8,906 bases of DNA from Flavobacteriales bacterium CG_4_9_14_3_um_filter_32_8 (GCA_002790175.1 PFUQ01000125.1:13853-22758), one strand, 5' to 3'. Shown: positions 1 to 7,779, numbered from the stretch's first letter. A program made the numbers and translations. Notes: generated by a model from the sequence alone, not told the origin.

Positions 1-2015
1 AATTCCCAGTTCAAATCTTTGCCAAAAATGTAAGTAACCACCAAATTCACGTTATGTCTTCTATCAAAAACAGGATAATAGGCTAACAATCCATCCCATC
101 GTGTAACTTTCCCTAAAGAATAAATGGTCCATACATTTAAATGAGTTGAGGAATATTTTAAAGAGAAATCAACACCATAGGCATCGCCTGTTTCAATAAT
201 AAATTCTTTTTTCACAACATCTGGTTTATCGACTGCAGCTGGGTCTGATTCGTCAAATATTTGATTTCTATTGGTATTGGTTAGTTGAGTAAATTTTTTA
301 TAATAACCTTCAACATTCAAATTTAAAGAACGATTTAAATCTACTTCAAACCCTAATATTGCATGATTGGCTTTTTGCAGCTTGTGCTTTATATCTCTTG
401 TAGAGCCATCTTGTTCGGTAAATTGTTCTTGTAAGTTGTCTGGACCTGATAAAAATCCATAAAACAAATTAACAATATCTCTATCGGAATTGGCACTGAT
501 TAAATTTTGAGAGTACATACCTCCTGCTAATTTTAATCTAAATTTATCGTTGACATTATACTTAATACCTAAACGCGGTTCGGGAGAAAATGTAGCTAAA
601 GATGAATAATAAATCAACCTAAAACTTGGTTCAACTACCAATTTACCTGCGTTAATTCGGTACATCATATAAGCATGCATTTCTGTAGTGCTTTCTTTTT
701 GTTTGATGTTGGTTCCTAGTGCGTTTGAAAATTGATAATCTGTTGAAAGTGAATTAAACTCAAGCCCATATTTGAATTGATTATCGCCAGAAAAAGTAGT
801 AAAATCCATTCCTCCATTAAATCCATTTACCTCACTTGTTCGAGGTAAGCTATCTCCAGCCAATAATTCGATTTTGTAATTAGAAAGGGCAACAACTCCT
901 TCGATTAATGTTTTAGAAGTACTTGGAATTAATACAAAATTTGCACCCCCACCTTTCGAGTTCCATTTTAAATCAGAAATATCAGAATAATTGACATTAT
1001 CTCTAAAATTAAATCCGAAGAAACTTACTTTATTTCCATTGTCACCATTTAAAGAAATTTTACCATATAAATCGGTAAAACCATAAGGAAGTCCTAATGT
1101 ATCAACTCCTCTAGCATTATCTGAACTCAATCCTGCAAAATAAGGTTTATAAATTGTCGAAGATTGCTCTAAATAAGAGTGTTTGGCTGACATCACGAAA
1201 GTAATTCCTCCATTACCTTCTTTAGCTGTTTTTAGAGGTCCTTCTAACATTACTTTAGAACTAAATGTACTTGCAGAAATTTTTCCTCTTAATCTTTTTT
1301 TATCGCCGTCTCTAGTGGTAATATCCATAATGGAAGATATTCTACCTCCATATTCAGCGTTAAAACCACCAGTATAAATATCAGCACTTCTCATTAAATC
1401 AGTATCAAACACAGAAAATAATCCAATAGAATGAAAAGGATTATAAATAATCATACCATCTAATAATACTTTATTTTGAACTGGTGAACCTCCTCTAATG
1501 TACAATTGTCCTCCTTGGTCTCCTGTAAACGTAACTCCTGGTAATACTTGTAAATACTGAGCTAAATCTGGATCTCCACCAACTGCTGGAATCGATTTAA
1601 TTTCTTTAGGTGTTACTTTTGCTACAGACATCTTCACCTGAGTTTTTGATTCTTGTTTTTCAGCAGAAACCTCAAAAGTGTTCATTAATGTTGCTGCTTC
1701 TACAAGAAATATATTTTTTGAAATAATCTCATTATCTTTTACAGATATCTTCTGTTGTATTGTATCAAAACCTAATGAAGTAACCATTAAAGTATATGAG
1801 CCAGCAGGTATTTTGGTGATAGAATAAAATCCATTTACATCGGATGCGGCTCCTATTGTAGTTCCTTTTAAATAGACGGTAGAACCAATTTCCGCTTCTC
1901 CAGTTTTATTGTTGTAAACAAACCCTCTTATCGTTCCTTTTTGAGCGACAAGGTTAAAGCTAAATAATAAGCTGAAAAGGATAAATAATACTTTGTTAAA
2001 TTTTAATTTATTCAT
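1..2015 (-). CDS. TonB-dependent outer-membrane receptor with CarboxypepD_reg-like domain (partial, C-terminus off the left edge)
   Basis: An uninterrupted frame of 671 codons runs from ATG at 2015 to the left edge, with no stop reached. Residues 1-25 form a signal peptide: basic N-terminus, hydrophobic core, cleavage near VAQ-KG. Residues 27-115 match a carboxypeptidase-regulatory-like beta-sandwich (RGFVYNNKTGE, GTTIGAASDVNGFYSI, AGSYTLMVTSLGF). A plug domain follows at about 130-235, with SIPAVGGDPDLAQYLQVLPGV, LYIRGGSPVQNKVLLDGM and GGFNAEYGGRISSIMDITTR. The rest is beta-barrel with alternating aromatic strands. PVFDRRHNVNLV near 648-659 is typical of the last barrel strands, so perhaps 100-150 residues are missing. 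Family members sit in the outer membrane and import a substrate using TonB energy. The substrate is not predictable here. It resembles the single-component Bacteroidota receptors rather than SusC, and no SusD partner is visible. It lies downstream of tamB on the same strand, 162 bases away, with its own promoter candidates, so co-transcription is uncertain. Confidence 0.93.
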   Translation of the reverse strand, partial: MNKLKFNKVLFILFSLLFSFNLVAQKGTIRGFVYNNKTGEAEIGSTVYLKGTTIGAASDVNGFYSITKIPAGSYTLMVTSLGFDTIQQKISVKDNEIISKNIFLVEAATLMNTFEVSAEKQESKTQVKMSVAKVTPKEIKSIPAVGGDPDLAQYLQVLPGVTFTGDQGGQLYIRGGSPVQNKVLLDGMIIYNPFHSIGLFSVFDTDLMRSADIYTGGFNAEYGGRISSIMDITTRDGDKKRLRGKISASTFSSKVMLEGPLKTAKEGNGGITFVMSAKHSYLEQSSTIYKPYFAGLSSDNARGVDTLGLPYGFTDLYGKISLNGDNGNKVSFFGFNFRDNVNYSDISDLKWNSKGGGANFVLIPSTSKTLIEGVVALSNYKIELLAGDSLPRTSEVNGFNGGMDFTTFSGDNQFKYGLEFNSLSTDYQFSNALGTNIKQKESTTEMHAYMMYRINAGKLVVEPSFRLIYYSSLATFSPEPRLGIKYNVNDKFRLKLAGGMYSQNLISANSDRDIVNLFYGFLSGPDNLQEQFTEQDGSTRDIKHKLQKANHAILGFEVDLNRSLNLNVEGYYKKFTQLTNTNRNQIFDESDPAAVDKPDVVKKEFIIETGDAYGVDFSLKYSSTHLNVWTIYSLGKVTRWDGLLAYYPVFDRRHNVNLVVTYIFGKDLNWE

Positions 2016-2034
2016 TATTTTTTTTTTAAGCGAG
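2016..2034 (-). promoter_or_regulatory. A-rich leader immediately before the receptor start codon
   Basis: Reading the minus strand, the bases just before the ATG at 2015 include a run of ten A (plus-strand T at 2018-2027). There is no Shine-Dalgarno-like GGAGG. A-rich sequence directly before the start is common in Bacteroidota genes, where SD pairing is often weak or absent. This supports the start at 2015, as does the clean signal peptide that follows it. Confidence 0.5.
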
Positions 2035-2042
2035 CAAATGTA
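2035..2042 (-). promoter_or_regulatory. Candidate Bacteroidota -7 element (proximal) for the receptor gene
   Basis: The minus strand reads TACATTTG here, an exact match to the TAnnTTTG -7 consensus used by the Bacteroidota primary sigma factor. It ends 19 bases before the receptor ATG, which would give a very short leader. The nearest upstream TTTG (2072-2069) is 26 bases away, longer than the usual spacing of about 19-21, so the -33 part is unconvincing. Confidence 0.4.
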
Positions 2043-2068
2043 TAAAAATACTTTTGAAGATAAGTTGT

Positions 2069-2076
2069 CAAATGTA
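2069..2076 (-). promoter_or_regulatory. Candidate Bacteroidota -7 element (distal copy) for the receptor gene
   Basis: This is a second exact TACATTTG on the minus strand, 34 bases upstream of the first. It would place transcription start roughly 45-50 bases before the receptor ATG, a more ordinary leader length. No TTG is seen at the usual -33 distance. It may be the real promoter, one of a tandem pair, or half of a repeated binding site. Confidence 0.4.
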
Positions 2077-2103
2077 TATAATCAGTATGATTTCTTTATT
2101 ACC

Positions 2104-2120
2104 GTTTATCATTAATAAAC
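2104..2120. repeat. Inverted repeat GTTTAT-CATTA-ATAAAC in the tamB/receptor spacer
   Basis: A 6-bp perfect stem (2104-2109 with 2115-2120) encloses a 5-base loop. It lies between the larger hairpin at 2128-2158 and the receptor promoter candidates. It is AT-rich and weak as RNA. It could be a minor structure or a protein-binding palindrome upstream of the receptor gene. Confidence 0.35.
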
Positions 2121-2127
2121 ACCGATT

Positions 2128-2158
2128 ACTAAATAATAGCTAAATGCTAGCTTTTAGT
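2128..2158 (-). terminator. Hairpin downstream of tamB, possible terminator or processing site
   Basis: ACTAAA (2128-2133) pairs with TTTAGT (2153-2158), and AGCTA (2138-2142) pairs with TAGCT (2148-2152) around the loop AATGC. This makes an 11-bp stem with a 4-base bulge on one side. It begins about 20 bases after the tamB stop on the minus strand. No clear U-run follows it in that direction, so it is not a textbook intrinsic terminator. It may stabilise the tamB mRNA 3' end or end transcription weakly. Confidence 0.4.
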
Positions 2159-2177
2159 TATAAAAACCAATTATAAA

Positions 2178-5100
2178 TTATTTTTTTGTTTTTCTTCTAA
2201 ATCTCGAAAATAGTTTTTGCCAAAATTCTTTATTGGTATCATACTCTTCTTTGTATGATATACCAACACCTTGAGTATAACTGCTGTTGGTGTTTTCTAA
2301 TGAAAATTGGTTAGAATTATTAAATGCTTTTATTCTCAATTTACCATCTTTTGTTATTTTATATTCTATAGAAACATCTCCCAATAAATTATTGGTGTTT
2401 TGGGCTTCATTGGATACATTTTGTCTATCCGATAATCCTACATTTCCATCTAATATTAATCGATCATTAAAAAGCTGGGTCGATAATGCTAATTCTAATT
2501 CTTGATTAGAAAGTTCATCTCCTGGTCTGTAATTTACTCCTATGTCGAAGTCGTTACTAATTTTTGATAACCAATTACTCAGCTGGTTGGATAACAATTC
2601 GCTCGAAGTTGTTGAACCAACGTTTGCACTGGCATATGTTGATTCGGAACCTGGTGGAGGCAAAAACCTATTTAAAACCAATAATGAAAAAACTTGTTTG
2701 TTTAATTCCTGTATATTCTCCTCTTTGTCGCTAACATATAAAACGCTTCTCACTTTACTTTTGGTATCTTCATCGGCTGTTGGCAACTCTATATCAAAAC
2801 TAATGTCAGGGTTCATCATTGCGTTACTCATATTTAATTTTAAATCAACTGGAATTCTTTTTTTATACAATTCACTGGTATCAATATTTATTAATAAATC
2901 ATATAACCTTGCTCTTAAACGATAAACCGCTGTAATGCTTACTTCAGCATTATAGGGGCTTCCATTCCAAGAAATTGAACCTCCTTCTTGCAAATCAAAT
3001 CGTTTGTTTATTACATTTTGAAGCGTAAATAAATAATCTCCATTTTTAATATAATAGTTGCCATACATGTTCAAATCCCCATCATTACTTATATTTAAAT
3101 TTAGGTTACCACTTCCTGTGCTTCTCATCACATCTCCAATTTGGTCATCAAATATTAATCGGACTTGTGCATCTGGAGTAATTTCTAAATCAAAATTCAT
3201 CTCAATATTTGATAAATCAACCTCTCCTTCTTTTTTAACCTTTAAGTTGTTGGTATCTTTAACTACAAATTCTATGAAATTATTTTCCACTAATTCAGTA
3301 CTATTAGCAAGTGGGATATTAAGTGTTGTATTTTTTTCCGTTTTAATATCTACGTCCACTCTCAACTGTTTTTTGTACAAACCTATATCAACTAACCCAC
3401 TAACATAGGCTTTACCGTAGTATATGTTATTATCTTTTTCTGTAGTGTTTAATGCTAAAAAGTTATTTTTCATTTCAATACCAATACCAATACTCCAATC
3501 GGCAAACCATCGATGATAAATAGTGCCATTAACTATAGCTTTATTTTTGTTTTTGGTTTCATCAAAAAATTCAACATTATCAAAACTTATCATGTCAGAT
3601 GCGACATTAATATGACAAAGATTTGTGCTGTATTTAGTGTTTAAATATTTTACGATAAATTCTGTATCATTTAATATTATACTTCCGTTTAATTTTGGTT
3701 TTTTAAGAGTTCCTGTAATAGAAATATCGGCACTAGCATTACCTTTTAATATGTTAACAAATTCTTTGGTGTAAATATCAAACATTTTTAGTTTCGTTTG
3801 GTTTAATGTTAATTTTAGATCTAAATTTTCTTCTTCTTCATAAGGATAATAATACCCTCCAAAGAATATAGATGGCACATAATCTCTGTAAAACTTACCA
3901 TCAAGCTTTAAAGATTTTTGTGCTGTATTCCAAACTGAGGCTATATTACCTTTACCAATCAGATTTTCATTAATAATAAAATTATCGAAATTCAAATCGG
4001 AAGTAAATAACAATTCATTATTTTCTTTGGTAATTGAAGCTACTCCATCAATGATACCTTCAACATTTACGACATCTCTAGGAATAACACCTTTTAGAGA
4101 TGATAAGTTAAAGTTCTTTAGTAATAAATCAATTTGGTCATCATGATTATCTGATAATTGTCCATCAATTAATATACTTTGTGCTGCTGATGAAATTTTT
4201 AACCCTTTAATTGCTATTATTCCTGAGTCAATTTTAATAGTATTTGTTGTGTTTATAGTCCAAAGTGTATTCGAAATAGTAGCATAAGAATTGAATACAC
4301 TATTAGTGGAAATAGTATACCCATTAAAAAAAGTACCTATTGTAATTTTAGCATCATTTGCCTGCGACTGATTGTTATTTTTCCACTGAAAAATAGATAA
4401 CACAGAATCTTTTTGTAATTGACTTTCGATATTAAAATTAACGATTGATAAACTATCATTTTGATAAATTCTAGTAGCATCAACACCTATTTTTAGCTCA
4501 TTTTCGTCTGCTATGGCTTTAAAATTAAAACCATCCACTTTAATTCCGTGTGCATCGATAAAATTAGATTTACCGTTTAGCGTTAATATTTTATTTTCTG
4601 CATTATAATTTCCTTTAAGTGATGTAGTATCGTTGATGATTATGCCTTTTAGTAAAAGTTTTGATATTAATGTTGTACTGTGAAAAGCAACATTAAAATG
4701 AATATCATGAGGTATATTAGTTATTTGATGTTTTGCATCAATTTGGGAGGGGATGTAACGGACAAAAAAGTTATTTATAAATCCTATTATTTCATTAAAA
4801 TTAAATTCACCATCGAGGTTTGCATCTAATATGCTTGATTGAATAGAAATGTTTCTGTATCTCTCATTAATGTTAGAACTTATTTTAGTTTCTTTTATAT
4901 AGGTTGAATCCAAATCATCAACATAACGAGAGTTGAGAAGTTGCACATCACCAACTATATTTTCAGAATTATTTCCAATAAAATTAACATTTAATTGGGT
5001 AGAAAATCTTGTTCGTAGTTTATTTTCACTGTTGATTAAATTCAATTTAGCCAGTTTTGCATTTTCTACATTAGAGCTAAAATGGTACGCTGGTATTTTC

Positions 5101-6599
5101 TTTGAAAAATCAATATTACCATCAAAATCAAACGAAATATTTTCATCTACTACTGCCAAAAATCCATTAAATAGTTGATTTTTAAAATTCACTTTTACCT
5201 CAACATTGTTGTAATCATAGCCTTTTATAACAATTTGGTTAATGGTTCCAGTTAATGACGCATCAATTTCTTTTTTAGAAAATCCTTTTCCATCTACTTG
5301 TACATTCATTGTTATTTCACCCATCTCGTTGGGTATTTCAAGAAATCGTCCTAAATCAAAATGATTCGACATTATTTTTCCTTTATAATGAGGTTCTCCG
5401 TTTGTTAGTTTTAAAGATAAGTCGGTAGTAATTGTACCCAACCTTGTTTTTATGTTTCCATAGGTTACAAAATCGTGATAAAATCCTGTAAAATTACCTT
5501 TATACCGAATGGTGCCTAGTTGTCTAAAATTATCTGGTAAACTGATAAAAGTTTCTTCAACAAAAGGATATAAAGGAATTGATTCTAATCGCTCTTTGGT
5601 GGTTATTAATTCTTTAACATCCACATACAAAAACATATCTTCTGGTTCTGGTAATCCTGTTATATCAATATTACCTTTAAAGCGAGTTCCATCATCAAAT
5701 AATAAAGCAAGGTTTCTACCTTTCATGTTATTAATTTTTCCTCTTACTTCCCCTTCAACTACTATAGATTTATTTAAACAGTTTAATGCTGGGGCAAAAT
5801 AACAGATGTCTTTAAAATCTACTTTTGAAGAGTTAAGTGATGATTTAATAGAAACAGCATTAATAAAGCTAGCTAAATCGGCATATTCTTTCGTTAAAAA
5901 AGAAACATCACCATCAACTTTTGAATAGGGTGTAGAAAATTTCAACTGTTGAGCAATAATTCCAGCAGGAGATATGTTAAAATTACAAGTAAAATCATCA
6001 AGCTGAAAGCCACTTTGCTCAAAAAACTTTAAACGATTTATTTGACAATCAATACCTTTTTCTATCAATTTTATCTTGCTTAGCGAAACATCAACATAAG
6101 TTAGTAAAACATGATTATAATCCACTCCTGCTAATTCTTTCTCAATATTCTCATTATCGTAATCAAACTTAGTTTTAATAATTTCAACATTATTTAAAGC
6201 AAACACCCAATCACTCTTACTGGAAGTAGTATCCTTTGGTGTAAAATAATCTATAATAAAAGTGAGGTTACTCCCTTTTTCGCCTTTATAATTTTTAAGG
6301 TTAAAAAAACAATCAGTCAAAACAATATCGTCCACTATTATTTTTTTCTTCTTAAAAGAAAATTCATCAATGTCGATTGCTAATTTATTGATATATAATA
6401 GGGTGTCGTGGTGTAAATCTTCAATGTATAAATCATTTAACGTAACTGTTTGAAATAACGAGACCTCAATATTAGTAACACTTATTTCGGTGTTTAAGTT
6501 CTTAGCTAAAGATTTTAAGTATTGTTTAATCAATAAAGTTTGAAAAGAAAAATTATAGGTAGCCAATGTTACTACTCCCGTTATAATTAACAGAAACAA
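2178..6599 (-). CDS. tamB: TamB-like translocation/assembly module protein (DUF490/TamB family)
   Basis: The 1473-residue frame as counted from a TTG at 6599 is in the usual size range for Bacteroidota TamB homologues. TamB proteins are anchored in the inner membrane and span the periplasm as a long beta-groove. With a BamA-family partner they help outer-membrane protein assembly and phospholipid transport. Here a hydrophobic N-terminal segment (about 1-15) precedes an AsmA-like start (LAKNLNTEISVTNIEV). More than a thousand residues of repetitive beta-strand sequence follow. The C-terminal TamB domain (about 1160-1420) carries GNYYIKNGDYLFTLQNVINK, GGSISWNGSPYNAEVSITA, VRSVLYVSDKEENIQ and FSLLVLNRFLPP. 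The tail is basic (RFRRKTKK). TTG 6599 would remove the KKRK stretch encoded just upstream, so the real start is probably earlier, although no ATG, GTG or TTG exists there before the TAA at 6651-6653. The gene is divergent from tsaD and upstream of an outer-membrane receptor on the same strand. Family assignment is firm; the exact partner is inferred. Confidence 0.92.
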   Translation of the reverse strand: MFLLIITGVVTLATYNFSFQTLLIKQYLKSLAKNLNTEISVTNIEVSLFQTVTLNDLYIEDLHHDTLLYINKLAIDIDEFSFKKKKIIVDDIVLTDCFFNLKNYKGEKGSNLTFIIDYFTPKDTTSSKSDWVFALNNVEIIKTKFDYDNENIEKELAGVDYNHVLLTYVDVSLSKIKLIEKGIDCQINRLKFFEQSGFQLDDFTCNFNISPAGIIAQQLKFSTPYSKVDGDVSFLTKEYADLASFINAVSIKSSLNSSKVDFKDICYFAPALNCLNKSIVVEGEVRGKINNMKGRNLALLFDDGTRFKGNIDITGLPEPEDMFLYVDVKELITTKERLESIPLYPFVEETFISLPDNFRQLGTIRYKGNFTGFYHDFVTYGNIKTRLGTITTDLSLKLTNGEPHYKGKIMSNHFDLGRFLEIPNEMGEITMNVQVDGKGFSKKEIDASLTGTINQIVIKGYDYNNVEVKVNFKNQLFNGFLAVVDENISFDFDGNIDFSKKIPAYHFSSNVENAKLAKLNLINSENKLRTRFSTQLNVNFIGNNSENIVGDVQLLNSRYVDDLDSTYIKETKISSNINERYRNISIQSSILDANLDGEFNFNEIIGFINNFFVRYIPSQIDAKHQITNIPHDIHFNVAFHSTTLISKLLLKGIIINDTTSLKGNYNAENKILTLNGKSNFIDAHGIKVDGFNFKAIADENELKIGVDATRIYQNDSLSIVNFNIESQLQKDSVLSIFQWKNNNQSQANDAKITIGTFFNGYTISTNSVFNSYATISNTLWTINTTNTIKIDSGIIAIKGLKISSAAQSILIDGQLSDNHDDQIDLLLKNFNLSSLKGVIPRDVVNVEGIIDGVASITKENNELLFTSDLNFDNFIINENLIGKGNIASVWNTAQKSLKLDGKFYRDYVPSIFFGGYYYPYEEEENLDLKLTLNQTKLKMFDIYTKEFVNILKGNASADISITGTLKKPKLNGSIILNDTEFIVKYLNTKYSTNLCHINVASDMISFDNVEFFDETKNKNKAIVNGTIYHRWFADWSIGIGIEMKNNFLALNTTEKDNNIYYGKAYVSGLVDIGLYKKQLRVDVDIKTEKNTTLNIPLANSTELVENNFIEFVVKDTNNLKVKKEGEVDLSNIEMNFDLEITPDAQVRLIFDDQIGDVMRSTGSGNLNLNISNDGDLNMYGNYYIKNGDYLFTLQNVINKRFDLQEGGSISWNGSPYNAEVSITAVYRLRARLYDLLINIDTSELYKKRIPVDLKLNMSNAMMNPDISFDIELPTADEDTKSKVRSVLYVSDKEENIQELNKQVFSLLVLNRFLPPPGSESTYASANVGSTTSSELLSNQLSNWLSKISNDFDIGVNYRPGDELSNQELELALSTQLFNDRLILDGNVGLSDRQNVSNEAQNTNNLLGDVSIEYKITKDGKLRIKAFNNSNQFSLENTNSSYTQGVGISYKEEYDTNKEFWQKLFSRFRRKTKK

Positions 6600-6672
6600 T
6601 ACAATAACTATCAGTATTATCTTTCTTTTTTTAATAATTTCGCTTCTTAATTAACTTGTAAAAATAAACTTA
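6600..6672. promoter_or_regulatory. Compact divergent tamB/tsaD promoter region
   Basis: Only 73 bases separate the TTG of tamB from the ATG of tsaD, and fewer if tamB starts upstream. On the plus strand TAATTTCG (6635-6642) is a one-mismatch -7 candidate for tsaD, giving a leader of about 25 bases. On the minus strand TAAGTTTA (6672-6665) is a one-mismatch candidate for tamB. Neither has a TTG at the usual -33 distance. The two promoters must overlap or extend into the neighbouring genes. No riboswitch or strong hairpin was seen. Confidence 0.3.
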
Positions 6673-7695
6673 ATGCAGCAATCCTCAATAATAATTTTAG
6701 GTATTGAATCATCATGTGATGATACTTCTGCTGCGATAATTAAAGACGGCAAAATTCTTGCCAACATAATTGCCAATCAACAAGTGCACGAAGCTTATGG
6801 GGGTGTTGTTCCTGAATTGGCTTCCAGAGCTCATCAGCAAAACATTGTACCAGTTGTTGATGAAGCCATTAAACAAGCAAAAATTAATAAAAAAGAGATA
6901 TCAGCCGTAGCTTTTACTAATGGACCTGGTTTACTAGGCTCTTTATTGGTAGGAAGTTCTTTTGCAAAAGCTTTCTCATTGGCAATGAATATTCCGCTAA
7001 TTGAGATAAACCACATGCAAGGGCATATTCTAGCTCATTTTATTGAAGAAGAAAATACAACTAAAAAACAGCCTCATTTTCCATTTTTATGCCTCACTGT
7101 TAGTGGTGGACACACTCAAATTGTAAAAGTTACCGATTATTTTAAAATGGAGGTTTTGGGTGAAACCATTGATGATGCTGCTGGTGAAGCTTTTGATAAA
7201 GTAGCAAAAATGTTAAACTTACCTTATCCTGGTGGTCCAATTTTAGATAAATATGCTCAGTTAGGAAATTCCTCCAACTATAAATTTACTCACCCAAAAG
7301 TGTTCAATTTAAATTATAGCTTTAGTGGATTAAAAACTGGTGTGTTGTATTTCTTAAAAAATGAACTCCAGAAAAACAAAAATTTTATTCAAGAAAACCT
7401 ATATGACATTTGTGCATCGGTACAAAAAACAATAGTTGATATCCTTCTGATTAACTTGAATAAAGCAATAAAACAAACAGGAATAAAAGATATTGCCATT
7501 GCAGGTGGTGTTTCGGCTAACTCCGAATTAAGAAAAAGATTAACCAATTTAAGTAGCGATTACAACATTTTTATTCCAAAAATGGAGTATTGCACCGATA
7601 ATGCGGCCATGATTGCCATTGCTGGTTATTACAAGTATTTACAACAGGATTTTGCTTCTCAAAATGTTACGCCTAATGCAAGGATGAAGGTTTAG
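6673..7695 (+). CDS. tsaD: tRNA N6-threonylcarbamoyladenosine (t6A37) transferase subunit TsaD
   Basis: TsaD (formerly Gcp/YgjD, Kae1 family) transfers the threonylcarbamoyl group from threonylcarbamoyl-AMP, made by TsaC or TsaC2, to A37 of ANN-decoding tRNAs in the cytoplasm. It works with TsaB and TsaE. The 340-residue protein has the normal family length and all the signature blocks: ILGIESSCDDTSAAI at the N-terminus, VVPELASRAH (45-54), the metal-binding HMQGH (H114 and H118), TVSGGHT (142-148), GETIDDAAGEAFDKVAK (163-179), YSFSGLKTG (215-223), IAGGVSAN (276-283) and CTDNAAMIA (307-315) with the third metal ligand D309. The ATG at 6673 is the only reasonable start, as an in-frame TAA sits at 6652-6654. 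It is divergent from tamB. It is likely constitutively expressed and essential or near-essential. Nothing appears truncated or mutated. Confidence 0.98.
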   Translation: MQQSSIIILGIESSCDDTSAAIIKDGKILANIIANQQVHEAYGGVVPELASRAHQQNIVPVVDEAIKQAKINKKEISAVAFTNGPGLLGSLLVGSSFAKAFSLAMNIPLIEINHMQGHILAHFIEEENTTKKQPHFPFLCLTVSGGHTQIVKVTDYFKMEVLGETIDDAAGEAFDKVAKMLNLPYPGGPILDKYAQLGNSSNYKFTHPKVFNLNYSFSGLKTGVLYFLKNELQKNKNFIQENLYDICASVQKTIVDILLINLNKAIKQTGIKDIAIAGGVSANSELRKRLTNLSSDYNIFIPKMEYCTDNAAMIAIAGYYKYLQQDFASQNVTPNARMKV

Positions 7696-7701
7696 ATTTA
7701 G

Positions 7702-7732
7702 TTGCTATTGAACTTTTATTTAATTACATTCG
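7702..7732 (+). promoter_or_regulatory. Promoter candidate for the HpcH/HpaI-like gene (TTG-N20-TACATTCG)
   Basis: TTG at 7702-7704 lies 20 bases before TACATTCG at 7725-7732. This fits the Bacteroidota -33 TTG and -7 TAnnTTTG arrangement with one mismatch and good spacing. Transcription would start near 7738-7740 and give a leader of about 40 bases before the ATG at 7780. It is the best two-part promoter match in the window, and it begins only 7 bases after the tsaD stop, so the downstream gene need not depend on tsaD transcription. Confidence 0.5.
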
Positions 7733-7733
7733 T

Positions 7734-7752
7734 TTATTCAGTTTGTGAATAA
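7734..7752. repeat. Inverted repeat TTATTCA-GTTTG-TGAATAA
   Basis: A perfect 7-bp inverted repeat (7734-7740 with 7746-7752) surrounds a 5-base centre. It sits 38 bases after the tsaD stop and just after the -7 candidate at 7725-7732, covering the predicted transcription start. As RNA it is a weak AT-rich hairpin without a following U-tract, so it is a poor terminator. Its place over the start site makes an operator for a dimeric repressor possible. Confidence 0.4.
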
Positions 7753-7779
7753 TTGCACACTTCGATAATTTCAATCCTA

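Noticed and set aside
1183..1377. Plus-strand open frame of 64 codons
   Set aside because: It is antisense to the plug and early barrel region of the TonB-dependent receptor, whose frame is continuous and rich in family motifs.
2287..5802. Several open frames of 70-130 codons on the plus strand inside tamB (for example 2542-2925, 3058-3408, 5509-5802)
   Set aside because: They lie antisense to a long well-supported gene, have low-complexity Ser/Leu/Phe-rich translations with no family motifs, and lack ribosome-binding or promoter context. They are shadows of tamB codon use.
6647..6712. A 22-codon minus-strand frame beginning with two Met codons (MMIQYLKLLLRIAA...) just upstream of tamB
   Set aside because: It is in a different frame from tamB, overlaps the tsaD coding start, and ends at TAA 6649-6647 before the tamB anchor. 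Joining it would need a frameshift, and its sequence mirrors tsaD codons.
6834..7016. Minus-strand open frame of 60 codons
   Set aside because: It is antisense to the conserved N-terminal half of tsaD and shows no recognisable protein features.
7012..7026. HMQGH in TsaD instead of the HMEGH seen in E. coli
   Set aside because: Both metal-binding histidines (H114, H118) are kept; the middle position varies in the family, and Gln there is ordinary in Bacteroidota as far as I know.
7734..7752. The inverted repeat as an intrinsic terminator of tsaD
   Set aside because: The stem is only 7 bp, nearly all A/T, and is not followed by a U-run; an operator or chance palindrome is at least as likely.
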